DNA from: JAMIFN01 sp035906235
GTDB lineage: Bacteria; Pseudomonadota; Gammaproteobacteria; Burkholderiales; Burkholderiaceae_C
Reading direction: 5' to 3'
DNA: 7,978 nt
Assembly (NCBI GenBank): GCA_035906235.1
Contig: JAMIFN010000114.1
Span: 1-7,978, forward strand
The notes beneath the pieces are model-generated. The model saw only the letters and a program-made list of their open reading frames with translations, was not told the DNA's origin and made no database searches. Positions 1-6,060 of this stretch are shown piece after piece; position 1 is the first letter of the stretch; every line of letters starts with the position of its first letter. The translations under genes were made by a program, and so were the position numbers.

Positions 1-474
1 TATGCCAGCGATATTCCGCCACTGCAGTATGAACACGAGGTTTTGCGCCTAGTGCGCTGGGACGATGGGCGCAGCGATCGCGCCCTGCGCGTTGTGGCCT
101 GGGCTAAGCGCCTAGATCAGCCGGGCGACGATTTAAAAACCGGTCCGGGCACCTTGCTGCGCTGGCAATCACTGCCCATCACCAGCAACACCGATTTGCA
201 GCAAGCCTGGAGCAATGCCTTGATCTGGGCACAGGGCAGCGACAGCACGGTGCTGCGCGCCACCGAGCTGCAGATTTTGCCCATTACCGAATGGGGTCTG
301 CACCCCTTTGTGCAAGGCCAATGGAGCGAAAGCCCACAAAACATCTTGCCCAACCAGGGCAATCGCGTGCATCTGCAAGGCTTGCGCTTGGTTTTTAGCC
401 CAGCTGCGGGCAGCGTTTTTGCCGGCGGCAGCATCAGCAAAGACTGGTTGCGCCCAACGGCGCCGGGGCTGTAG
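1..474 (+). CDS. gspJ: Type II secretion minor pseudopilin GspJ, C-terminal part (5' end outside window)
   Basis: The frame is open from the left edge to a TAG stop, giving 157 residues, so the prepilin leader and N-terminal helix are missing. GspJ is a minor pseudopilin that, with GspI and GspK, forms the tip of the periplasmic pseudopilus of the type II secretion system. The visible part matches the globular domain of GspJ: a segment reading RVVAWAKRL, then LLRWQSLPI, a tryptophan-rich stretch with AWSNALIWAQ, and a C-terminal GQWSESP segment followed by a final beta strand. The identification rests on this pattern and on gspK starting 3 bases after the stop, the usual gspJ-gspK order. The TTG at 43 is only an internal codon and not the start. 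No frameshift is seen. It could be another minor pseudopilin, but the neighbour makes GspJ by far the best call. Confidence 0.8.
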   Translation, partial: YASDIPPLQYEHEVLRLVRWDDGRSDRALRVVAWAKRLDQPGDDLKTGPGTLLRWQSLPITSNTDLQQAWSNALIWAQGSDSTVLRATELQILPITEWGLHPFVQGQWSESPQNILPNQGNRVHLQGLRLVFSPAAGSVFAGGSISKDWLRPTAPGL

Positions 475-477
475 ATC

Positions 478-1680
478 ATGATGTCAGCACGCAGATTCCG
501 ACAACGCGAACGCGGCGCCGCCATTTTGCTAGCCATGCTCATCGTCGTTTTAGTGGCCACGGCGGCGGCGGGCACGCTCTGGCGCCAAGCGCAAGTGATG
601 GCGGTCGAAGCGGCTGAGCGCGACCGCGCGCAAGCGGCCTGGGTGCTCAACGGCCTGCTGGATTGGGCGCGCATCATCGTGCGCGAGGACGACCGCCCTT
701 CTGGCAACAATAGCAGCCCCAGACGCGTGGATTATTTAGACGAGCCGTGGGCAAAAGAGCTTAAAGCCTCTTCCCTCGCGGCCTTTTTAGCCCTAGATAA
801 AAACGACAGCGGCGGGCGCGATACGCAAGACCTGAACGAAGCCTTTTTCTCTGGCCGCATTGAAGACCAAAACAGCAAATTCAATTTGCCCGATTTGCTG
901 GCCGATGATTTAAAAGGTTTTGATAGCCACTACGAGGCCGTGTTCAACCGCCTGTGCAGCTTGCTCAGCATCCCGGATGCCGAGCGCGATTACTTCAAAG
1001 CCGCCTATCTGCGCGCAGCCCGTGCCAAAGCTGGGCGCGGCAGCGAAGACCTTCCTGCAAATATTGCGCAAATGCTGCAGCGCCCTCGCCCAGGTGGCGA
1101 TGAGGCAGCTCAAGACGAGGAAACCAAGTCCGAAGACGCACTCTTTCCCATGTCGCTTGAGCAACTCGCTTGGCTGGGCGCTAGCACTGCTACCCTCGAC
1201 CGTCTGCGCCCGTATTTGGTGATTTTTCTGCCGACGCGGATTGACCAAGCACGCACGCGGCAAAGCATTAATATCAACACCGCTGATGCCATCATGCTCA
1301 AGGCCGCCATCGATGGCTGCGACGACAATTGCGCCCAACAAATTCGGCAAATGAGCCTGTCTAGCGGCATCAAAGGCTTTGACAGCGCCACGCAACTCTT
1401 CGCGCAAACGGCCTTTAAGTCCTTGGCTGAGCGCAATGCCAGCGCCCCCATCAGCGGCACCAGCCAGTTGTTTAAAGTGATGGGCAAACTGCAAGTCAAC
1501 CGCCTGATGGTGGAAGAAATCGCCGTGATTTGGCGCCCCAACCCGGGCGATGCCACGGTATACACCCGCGAGCGGGCGGCGCTGGGTAACTTTATCGACG
1601 AGGGTGCAGACAGCCAAGCCCTAGGCGCAGACGATTTAGCCGCGCTCTACCAACGCGAACAAGGCAACGGCGGCCCATAA
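478..1680 (+). CDS. gspK: Type II secretion minor pseudopilin GspK
   Basis: This 400-residue protein caps the pseudopilus tip together with GspI and GspJ at the inner membrane and periplasm. A basic leader (residues 1-13, ending RERG) is followed by a hydrophobic helix at about 14-34. Prepilin peptidase is expected to cut after Gly13. Position +5 of the mature protein is Leu, not Glu, which is characteristic of GspK. Residues 126-137 (GRIEDQNSKFNL) match the conserved segment of the first periplasmic domain. Residues 262-271 (QSININTADA) are the helix-hairpin-helix-like NxNTA motif of the SAM-like domain. Cys281 and Cys285 could form a disulfide. At 400 residues it is somewhat longer than many GspK proteins, partly because of an acidic low-complexity stretch near residues 195-225. 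The gene starts 3 bases after gspJ with only a weak ribosome site, so it is probably translationally coupled. A second ATG lies at 481 and either could be used. Confidence 0.92.
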   Translation: MMSARRFRQRERGAAILLAMLIVVLVATAAAGTLWRQAQVMAVEAAERDRAQAAWVLNGLLDWARIIVREDDRPSGNNSSPRRVDYLDEPWAKELKASSLAAFLALDKNDSGGRDTQDLNEAFFSGRIEDQNSKFNLPDLLADDLKGFDSHYEAVFNRLCSLLSIPDAERDYFKAAYLRAARAKAGRGSEDLPANIAQMLQRPRPGGDEAAQDEETKSEDALFPMSLEQLAWLGASTATLDRLRPYLVIFLPTRIDQARTRQSININTADAIMLKAAIDGCDDNCAQQIRQMSLSSGIKGFDSATQLFAQTAFKSLAERNASAPISGTSQLFKVMGKLQVNRLMVEEIAVIWRPNPGDATVYTRERAALGNFIDEGADSQALGADDLAALYQREQGNGGP

Positions 1681-1704
1681 TCTGCCCCCATAGCAAGAAA
1701 ACTT

Positions 1705-1710
1705 TAGGAA
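1705..1710 (+). promoter_or_regulatory. Ribosome binding site of the phaM-like gene
   Basis: The sequence TAGGAA lies 8 bases before the ATG at 1719 and fits a Shine-Dalgarno core. It supports that start. The 38-base gap after gspK shows no convincing promoter or terminator, so read-through from the secretion operon is possible. Confidence 0.6.
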
Positions 1711-1718
1711 AAATCCGT

Positions 1719-2543
1719 ATGAGTGACAGCAAAAATCTTGACCTCTCCGCCTTGATCCCAGGCTTTGATATGTTCAAGCAAATGGCGGGGCAAATCCCCG
1801 GCATGGGCAAAGGCGCAAGCCTGGCCAGCAACCCTTTTATGCCCAAAGCTGGCAACTGGATCGCCCCCAGCTTGAGCGTGGAAGAATTAGACAAGCGCAT
1901 AGCCGAATTGCAAACCGTCAAGCTCTGGCTAGAAAACAACGCCCGCCTGATTGAGGCCACCACGCAAGCCCTGCAGGTGCAGAAGATGACGCTCTCGACC
2001 CTGCAAGAGATGAAAGTCAATTTAGGCAAAGTCTGGCCCGGTATGGGCGCTCATTCGGCCGCGAGCAGCCACAGCAGCGACACAGCTCGCAAAACCAGCC
2101 GCAGCCGCAGCAAAACCCATTTTGATTTGGGCACAGGTGCAGCCTCAAAGGACGCGGCATCCAGCAGCGCAGCCGCTTCCAGTGCCACCAACACCACGGC
2201 TGCTAAACAAGCTCGCAAAACCACAAACCCATCTAACGACACAGCCCAGGCCGATAGCAGCGCCGCCATGCAATTGGCCAGCCAGCAAGCCATGCAAATG
2301 TGGCAGGGGCTGACCCAGCAATTTGGGCAAATCGCCACCCAGGTCATGCAAGACAGCCAAGCGGCAGCTGGCAAACTCACAGCCACCACAAAAGCAGCCG
2401 CTAGCCCGCGCAGCCCTGCGCGCAAATCCGCAGCCGCGCCTGCGACAAAAACCAAGAGCGCTATCGCTGTAAAGACCCCGACAAAATCCGCTAGCAAAAC
2501 CAGTGCCTCACGCTCAAGCGGGAACACACGCAGTCGCGGCTAA
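1719..2543 (+). CDS. phaM: PhaM-like polyhydroxyalkanoate granule-associated protein
   Basis: In Ralstonia eutropha, PhaM activates the PHA synthase PhaC1 and tethers storage granules to the nucleoid through a basic C-terminal tail. This 274-residue protein matches that architecture. The N-terminus has the LIPGFDMFKQMAG segment (about 12-24). Residues 47-57 (WIAPSLSVEEL) open a helical region running to about residue 102 (KRIAELQTVKLWLENNARLI, then QALQVQKMTLSTLQEM), which closely resembles the family signature. Residues 105-183 form a Ser/Ala/Thr-rich low-complexity linker. Residues 184-214 (starting MQLASQQAMQMWQGL) form a second, probably amphipathic helix. Residues 216-274 are a Lys/Arg/Ser/Ala-rich tail resembling histone H1 and likely bind DNA. 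No signal peptide or membrane segment is present, so it is cytoplasmic. The tail is richer in Ser and Thr than the PAKKA-type repeats I remember for R. eutropha PhaM. PhaM identity is strong for the N-terminal half; the function of the tail is inferred. Confidence 0.82.
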   Translation: MSDSKNLDLSALIPGFDMFKQMAGQIPGMGKGASLASNPFMPKAGNWIAPSLSVEELDKRIAELQTVKLWLENNARLIEATTQALQVQKMTLSTLQEMKVNLGKVWPGMGAHSAASSHSSDTARKTSRSRSKTHFDLGTGAASKDAASSSAAASSATNTTAAKQARKTTNPSNDTAQADSSAAMQLASQQAMQMWQGLTQQFGQIATQVMQDSQAAAGKLTATTKAAASPRSPARKSAAAPATKTKSAIAVKTPTKSASKTSASRSSGNTRSRG

Positions 2544-2582
2544 AGACAATAAGCAGGCTTTAGCCCATTGCGATATTTTTAA

Positions 2583-2744
2583 GGCGCCTCTGCAAAACCC
2601 TTTTTGGATGCGGGCGCTCGTCCATCAGGATGGGGTACGAGGCCAAAAAACGAGCCATAGCGGGTGTTCTGGTGAGTTTTTTGAACAAAGTAGCCCACCT
2701 GATGGTGAGATGCCAGCGCCGAAAGGGGGTTTTGCAGAGGCTCC
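2583..2744. mobile_element. 162-bp MITE-like palindromic element with TTTAA target duplication
   Basis: The ends are inverted repeats: GGCGCCTCTGCAAAACCC at 2583-2600 matches the complement of 2727-2744 at 17 of 18 positions. Pairing continues inward: CCATCAGG (2622-2629) with CCTGATGG (2698-2705), and AAAAAAC (2645-2651) with GTTTTTT (2676-2682). The whole element can therefore fold into one long imperfect hairpin. The pentamer TTTAA stands immediately outside both ends (2578-2582 and 2745-2749), as expected for a target-site duplication. There is no transposase inside, so any movement would depend on an enzyme encoded elsewhere. The - strand frame across it is open but palindromic and unlikely to be a gene. 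I cannot assign it to a named insertion-sequence family. Confidence 0.75.
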
Positions 2745-2746
2745 TT

Positions 2747-2768
2747 TAAGCCATGAAAATATGGCTTA
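2747..2768. other. Perfect 8-bp hairpin between convergent phaM and the regulator
   Basis: TAAGCCAT (2747-2754) pairs with ATGGCTTA (2761-2768) around a GAAAAT loop, 25 bases beyond the stop of the - strand regulator. Neither strand has a U-run after the stem, so it is not a textbook intrinsic terminator. It may still help end transcription between the two convergent genes. The left arm overlaps the TTTAA copy of the adjoining MITE-like element, so the insertion landed at the edge of this hairpin. Confidence 0.45.
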
Positions 2769-2792
2769 GGCCGCAAAACCTGCTCCAGCAGC

Positions 2793-4217
2793 TCACTTTT
2801 TTGCATCGCCGCCAGCCCCATAGGGCGCTTGCCGGCTTTGGTTTTCGTCCACCGCCAGCGGGCGGCCAATAAAGGGGAAGGCGCGTTGCGGGCAGGCTTC
2901 GGGTTCGCACACCTTGCAGCCCATGCCTATGGGGGTGGCGGCTTCGGGGTCGTGCAAATCTAAGCCTTTGGCGTAAACCAAGCGCGGCGCGTGTTGAATA
3001 TCGCAGCCCAAGCCTATAGAAAAGGTTTGTTGCGGTGTGCCATAGCCCACGCCCCCGTGGCTGACGCTGCGCGCTATCCACAAATAGCTGCGGCCATCGG
3101 GCATGCGCGCCAGCTGCGGCAGGATGCGCCCAGGCTGGGCAAAGGCTTCGTACACATTCCACAGCGGGCAGGTGCCGCCCGCGCGCGAAAAGTGAAAGTG
3201 CGTGGCCGATTGCCGTTTAGAAATATTGCCCGCCCTGTCCACCCGCACAAAGAAAAAGGGCACGCCCGGTGCTTCGGCGCGTTGCAGGGTCGATAGGCGG
3301 TGGCAAATGGTTTCAAAACCCACGCCAAAACGCTGCGCCAGCAGGTCGATGTCGTAGTGCAGGCTTTCGGCGGCCTGCAAAAATTCGCCATAGGGCAAAA
3401 GCAGGGCGCCAGCAAAATAATTGGCCAGCCCGATACGCGCCAAGCGCCGCGCTGCGGGGTCATTCACAAAAGGCGGCACATCCACCAGCGCGTCTATGGC
3501 GTCGGCCTGCTCTAGCAGCGCCAATTGCGTGGCCAGTTGAAAAGCCTGCTGCCCTTGCCCCAGGCTTTCGGCCAGGTGCAGGGTGTGTGCCTGCGGGTCG
3601 TAACGGCGTTTCAGGTCTTTCACCTCTTGCGTGTGCAGCACGCGCACGCCGTGGTGTTTGTACAGGCGCTGCGTCAGCCAGCTGACCAAGTGCCCGCCGC
3701 GCGTGAGGGCTTGGGCGGCCAGGGTTTCGGCTTCGCGGTCTAGGCTGTCAAAGTGGTTTTGCTGGGTAAAGAAAAAGTCGCGTACCAGTTCAAAAGGCAT
3801 GCTGCGCGTGGATACCGCGTCTGAGCGTTCATCGCCCATGCGCAGCGCCATGGCCTCGACGCGCTCTAGGGTTTCCATATTGCGCTTGTGCATTTGCACC
3901 ATGGCGCGCGCTAAGGCGGGCATTTGCGTGGCCACTTCTTTGAGCTCGGGCAGGGTCACGGCCTCAGGCGCATCGGCCAGGGCTTCCTGCATGGCGGCCA
4001 CGAGGCGCGCTTCTTCGTCTTCTGAAAACTGCTGCACATCAATGCCTAGGGCGCGGCTGATTTTCAGCAGCACCGCCACCGTTAATGGGCGCTGGTTTTG
4101 TTCGAGTTGATTGAGGTAGCTGGGCGAGAGCCCCAGGGCTTGCGCCATGGCCACTTGGCTCATGCCGCGTTCGGCACGCAGGCGGCGCAAGCGCACGCCC
4201 ATAAAGGTTTTTTTCAT
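2793..4217 (-). CDS. Short-chain fatty acyl-CoA regulator (RamB/PrpR-like, XRE helix-turn-helix plus ScfR domain)
   Basis: This 474-residue cytoplasmic regulator is related to RamB of Corynebacterium and PrpR of Mycobacterium tuberculosis, which control acetate, propionate and glyoxylate metabolism in response to acyl-CoA. An XRE-type helix-turn-helix spans about residues 7-62 (RLRRLRAERGMSQVAMAQAL, then LSPSYLNQLEQNQRPLTV). The middle, about 150-310, resembles the IrrE-like domain of this family, with the segment AFQLATQLALLE and no HExxH zinc motif. The C-terminal ScfR domain ends in a cysteine cluster, Cys434, Cys437 and Cys442 in GCKVCEPEACPQRAFP, with another at Cys405 in GLGCD. Related PrpR is reported to bind an iron-sulfur cluster with such cysteines. 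The gene diverges from the thioesterase-prpC cluster, which it probably regulates along with itself. The ATG at 4217 has a weak ribosome site. Met6 is an alternative start just before the helix-turn-helix. Confidence 0.9.
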   Translation of the reverse strand: MKKTFMGVRLRRLRAERGMSQVAMAQALGLSPSYLNQLEQNQRPLTVAVLLKISRALGIDVQQFSEDEEARLVAAMQEALADAPEAVTLPELKEVATQMPALARAMVQMHKRNMETLERVEAMALRMGDERSDAVSTRSMPFELVRDFFFTQQNHFDSLDREAETLAAQALTRGGHLVSWLTQRLYKHHGVRVLHTQEVKDLKRRYDPQAHTLHLAESLGQGQQAFQLATQLALLEQADAIDALVDVPPFVNDPAARRLARIGLANYFAGALLLPYGEFLQAAESLHYDIDLLAQRFGVGFETICHRLSTLQRAEAPGVPFFFVRVDRAGNISKRQSATHFHFSRAGGTCPLWNVYEAFAQPGRILPQLARMPDGRSYLWIARSVSHGGVGYGTPQQTFSIGLGCDIQHAPRLVYAKGLDLHDPEAATPIGMGCKVCEPEACPQRAFPFIGRPLAVDENQSRQAPYGAGGDAKK

Positions 4218-4230
4218 GGCTTAAAACGGC

Positions 4231-4238
4231 TTTGCAAA
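4231..4238. promoter_or_regulatory. TTTGCAAA palindrome near the regulator start (putative autoregulatory operator)
   Basis: An exact copy of the self-complementary octamer TTTGCAAA lies 14 bases upstream of the regulator ATG. If the TATAAA at 4255-4260 is the -10 box, this site falls in the 5' untranslated region, where a bound protein could block transcription. Its assignment to this regulator is inferred from the paired copies nearby and from the RamB motif. Confidence 0.55.
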
Positions 4239-4254
4239 ATCACAGAAGAGTCGC

Positions 4255-4260
4255 TTTATA
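4255..4260 (-). promoter_or_regulatory. Candidate -10 box of the regulator promoter
   Basis: Read on the - strand this is TATAAA, about 38 bases before the regulator ATG. No good -35 box lies 16-18 bases upstream; that position is occupied by the paired TTTGCAAA operator. This could mean an activator-dependent or simply a weak promoter. The call is tentative. Confidence 0.35.
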
Positions 4261-4263
4261 TCA

Positions 4264-4280
4264 TTTGCAAAGTTTGCAAA
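4264..4280. promoter_or_regulatory. Double TTTGCAAA operator, RamB/PrpR-like
   Basis: Two exact TTTGCAAA palindromes sit 9 bp apart (4264-4271 and 4273-4280), forming TTTGCAAAGTTTGCAAA. On the - strand, the 13 bases at 4264-4276 read CAAACTTTGCAAA. As I remember it, the RamB motif of Corynebacterium glutamicum is A(A/G)AACTTTGCAAA, a match at 12 of 13 positions. The site lies in the divergent spacer between a RamB/PrpR-type regulator and the genes it is expected to control. A partial copy, TTGCAAA, lies at 4348-4354. Binding by this regulator is inferred from the motif and its location. Confidence 0.7.
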
Positions 4281-4334
4281 ATGGCTGCATTTATTTCGCA
4301 ATCATTCGCATTTTTAGCCCTTCTCAGGCAGCCA

Positions 4335-4340
4335 TATTCT
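4335..4340 (+). promoter_or_regulatory. Candidate -10 box for the thioesterase-prpC transcript
   Basis: TATTCT matches the sigma-70 -10 consensus at four of six positions and lies 17 bases before the thioesterase ATG. The upstream T-rich stretch at 4311-4315 is a poor -35. If correct, the double operator would be centred about 75 bases upstream of the start site, an activator-like position. This is weak evidence. Confidence 0.25.
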
Positions 4341-4357
4341 GCGTACATTGCAAATCC

Positions 4358-4756
4358 ATGACAAGCAAGTCCTCTTTTTCGCAGTCTTTGGAAATCATCT
4401 TCCCCGAGCACTGCAACCACTACGGCACCCTTTTTGGCGGGCAGGCGCTGCAGCTTTTATCGAAAACCGCTTTTGTGGTGGCTACGCAATTTGCCCGCAA
4501 AAGCGTGGTCATGGCGGCGGTGAATGGGGTGCAGTTTTTGCAGCCCATACCCCAGGGCAGCACCCTGCATTTGCGTGGCTGGATCACGCGCCTGGGGGCC
4601 AGCTCGATGACGGTGTGTGTGCACGGCCTGTTTAACCAGCCCGCCACTGCGCCCGAGCTGGCGCTGAAGGCTTTGTTTGAAATGGTCGCTGTCGATGCCC
4701 AAGGTAAGCCCGAGGCCATTGACCCCTCTTTTTGTGATGGAGTAAATACGCAATGA
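4358..4756 (+). CDS. Acyl-CoA thioesterase of the hotdog-fold family (YciA/BFIT-like)
   Basis: The 132-residue protein fits a single-domain hotdog acyl-CoA thioesterase, which hydrolyses acyl-CoA to free acid and CoA in the cytoplasm. The fold signature is clear: IIFPEHCNHYGTLFGG at residues 13-28, then the long central helix ALQLLSKTAFVVA, then VNGVQFLQPIPQGS. In YciA-type enzymes the helix carries a catalytic aspartate after GG (as in GGW..SQMD). Here the aligned position is Ser35 (TCG at 4460-4462), followed by Lys36, so activity may be altered. The ATG at 4358 is chosen because the family fold begins just after it; the frame is open further upstream but would run through the operator. No clear ribosome site precedes it. 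The stop overlaps the prpC start (ATGA), indicating translational coupling and a role linked to propionyl-CoA metabolism. Its substrate is unknown. Confidence 0.8.
   Translation: MTSKSSFSQSLEIIFPEHCNHYGTLFGGQALQLLSKTAFVVATQFARKSVVMAAVNGVQFLQPIPQGSTLHLRGWITRLGASSMTVCVHGLFNQPATAPELALKALFEMVAVDAQGKPEAIDPSFCDGVNTQ
4739..4742 (+). promoter_or_regulatory. Ribosome binding site of prpC
   Basis: GGAG lies inside the end of the thioesterase gene, 10 bases before the prpC ATG. It supports the start at 4753 and coupled translation of the two genes. Confidence 0.6.
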
Positions 4757-5919
4757 GCACAACAGTAACGGCTGCAACTGCAGCTGCCCCCAAGGTCAAA
4801 AAATCGGTCGCGCTTTCGGGCGTGACGGCAGGCAATACCGCCCTGTGTACCGTGGGGCGCACGGGCAATGATTTGCACTACCGTGGCTACGATATTTTGG
4901 ACATGGCTGAGGCCTGCGAGTTTGAAGAAGTGGCGCACCTGCTGGTACACGGCAAGCTGCCCACCTGCGCCGAACTCAAAGCCTATAAAACCAAGCTCAA
5001 AGCCATGCGCGGCCTGCCCACCAGCGTGAAAGAAGCGCTAGAGCGCCTGCCAGCTGGCGCACACCCTATGGATGTGATGCGCACGGGGGTTTCTACCCTA
5101 GGCTGCGTGCTGCCTGAGAAAGACGACCACAATCTGCCCGGCGCGCGCGATATTGCCGATCGCCTGATGGCCAGCCTGGGCAGCATGTTGCTGTACTGGT
5201 ACCACTTCAGCACCCAGGGCAAGCGCATTGATGTAGAGACGGACGACGACTCCATCGGTGGGCATTTCTTGCACCTGCTGCATGGGCAAAAACCGCCTGA
5301 AACTTGGGTGCGTGCCATGCACACCTCGCTCAATCTGTACGCCGAGCACGAATTCAACGCCAGCACCTTTACCGCCCGCGTGATTGCGGGCACGGGCAGC
5401 GATCTGTATTCCAGCGTGGCAGGGGCGATAGGCGCACTGCGCGGCCCCAAACATGGTGGCGCCAACGAAGTGGCGTTTGAGATTCAAAAACGCTATGACA
5501 ACCCCGACGAGGCCGAGGCCGACATCCGCGCCCGCGTAGAGCGCAAAGAAGTGGTGATTGGCTTTGGTCACCCCGTTTACACCGTCAGCGACCCGCGCAA
5601 TGTAGTCATCAAAGGCGTGGCCAAGCGCCTGTCGGACGAGGCTGGCTCGCACAAGATGTACAACATCGCCGAGCGCCTAGAAACCGTGATGTGGGAAGTG
5701 AAAAACATGTTCCCCAATCTGGATTGGTTCAGCGCCGTGAGCTACCACATGATGGGCGTGCCCACCGCCATGTTTACGCCCCTGTTTGTGATTGCCCGCA
5801 CCAGCGGCTGGGCCGCGCATGTGATCGAGCAGCGCGTGGACAACAAAATCATCCGCCCCAGTGCGCACTACACCGGCCCCGAAGACCAGGCTTTTGTGCC
5901 GATAGAGGCGCGGGCTTGA
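4753..5919 (+). CDS. prpC: 2-Methylcitrate synthase PrpC
   Basis: PrpC (EC 2.3.3.5) condenses propionyl-CoA with oxaloacetate to give 2-methylcitrate and CoA, the entry step of the methylcitrate cycle, in the cytoplasm. The protein has 388 residues, close to the 389 of enterobacterial PrpC. The citrate synthase fold is intact: GNTALCTVGRTGNDLHYRGY near residues 27-46, HEFNASTFTARVIAGTGSD before the active site, RGPKHGGANEV with catalytic His234, GFGHPVYTVSDPRN with His273, and NLDWFSAVSYHMMGVPTAMF with Asp324. These three residues correspond to the His-His-Asp triad at 235, 274 and 325 in the enteric enzyme. The VSYHMMG and PTAMFTPLFVIARTSGWAAH segments favour methylcitrate synthase over ordinary citrate synthase, as does the location beside acnD. 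A low-complexity Ala/Thr segment occupies the first 15 residues. The start codon overlaps the thioesterase stop. Confidence 0.95.
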   Translation: MSTTVTAATAAAPKVKKSVALSGVTAGNTALCTVGRTGNDLHYRGYDILDMAEACEFEEVAHLLVHGKLPTCAELKAYKTKLKAMRGLPTSVKEALERLPAGAHPMDVMRTGVSTLGCVLPEKDDHNLPGARDIADRLMASLGSMLLYWYHFSTQGKRIDVETDDDSIGGHFLHLLHGQKPPETWVRAMHTSLNLYAEHEFNASTFTARVIAGTGSDLYSSVAGAIGALRGPKHGGANEVAFEIQKRYDNPDEAEADIRARVERKEVVIGFGHPVYTVSDPRNVVIKGVAKRLSDEAGSHKMYNIAERLETVMWEVKNMFPNLDWFSAVSYHMMGVPTAMFTPLFVIARTSGWAAHVIEQRVDNKIIRPSAHYTGPEDQAFVPIEARA

Positions 5920-5928
5920 GGGCGGATT

Positions 5929-5997
5929 AATATCAAAAACATAGCTGCTCAGGCAGGTTTTTCGGCTCAAAAGGCCAAAATCATGTTTAAAAATATT
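5929..5997. repeat. Comamonadaceae-type palindromic intergenic repeat
   Basis: The ends are imperfect inverted repeats: AATATCAAAAACAT (5929-5942) against ATGTTTAAAAATATT (5983-5997). The opening AATATCAAAAACATAGCTGC and the inner GGCCAAAAT resemble a repeat I remember as abundant between genes in Comamonadaceae. This rests on memory of the sequence pattern. It contains no coding capacity. Confidence 0.55.
5935..5962 (+). terminator. Candidate intrinsic terminator after prpC
   Basis: AAAAAC (5935-5940) can pair with GTTTTT (5957-5962), enclosing CTGC-TCAG-GCAG (5945-5956) with an ATAG bulge on the left side. The stem is short but is followed by a T-run, 16-43 bases after the prpC stop. It could reduce or stop read-through into acnD. 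It is also part of the repeat at 5929-5997, so the function is uncertain. Confidence 0.35.
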
Positions 5998-6009
5998 TGT
6001 CTATTCGTC

Positions 6010-6052
6010 ATTCCCGCGTAGAGCCTGCCCCTGCGAAGGCAGGGGCGGGAAT
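6010..6052. repeat. ATTCCCGC...GCGGGAAT stem-loop repeat
   Basis: The outer arms ATTCCCGC (6010-6017) and GCGGGAAT (6045-6052) enclose an inner hairpin CCCTGC-GAAG-GCAGGG (6029-6044). Stem-loops with ATTCCC/GGGAAT ends are widespread repeats in Proteobacteria. No gene overlaps it. In messenger RNA it would form a stable GC-rich structure. Confidence 0.65.
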
Positions 6053-6060
6053 CCATGCCT

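Noticed and set aside
910..1617. Long - strand open frame opposite gspK
   Set aside because: It is a shadow of a GC-rich gene with clear pseudopilin motifs on the + strand, and has no recognisable domain.
2747..2768. The 8-bp hairpin as a canonical intrinsic terminator
   Set aside because: No T-run follows the stem on either strand, so only a plain hairpin is reported.
2579..2869. A 96-residue open frame on the - strand covering the MITE-like element
   Set aside because: It runs from inside the regulator's coding region, in another frame, through the palindromic element. Such frames arise from the repeat itself and show no domain or ribosome site.
4232..4357. A 42-residue N-terminal extension of the thioesterase from an upstream ATG
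   Set aside because: The extension would translate the operator and promoter spacer and does not resemble the family. The hotdog fold begins just after the ATG at 4358.
5098..5652. Long - strand open frame opposite prpC
   Set aside because: PrpC on the + strand has an intact active site across this stretch. The opposite frame is a compositional by-product.
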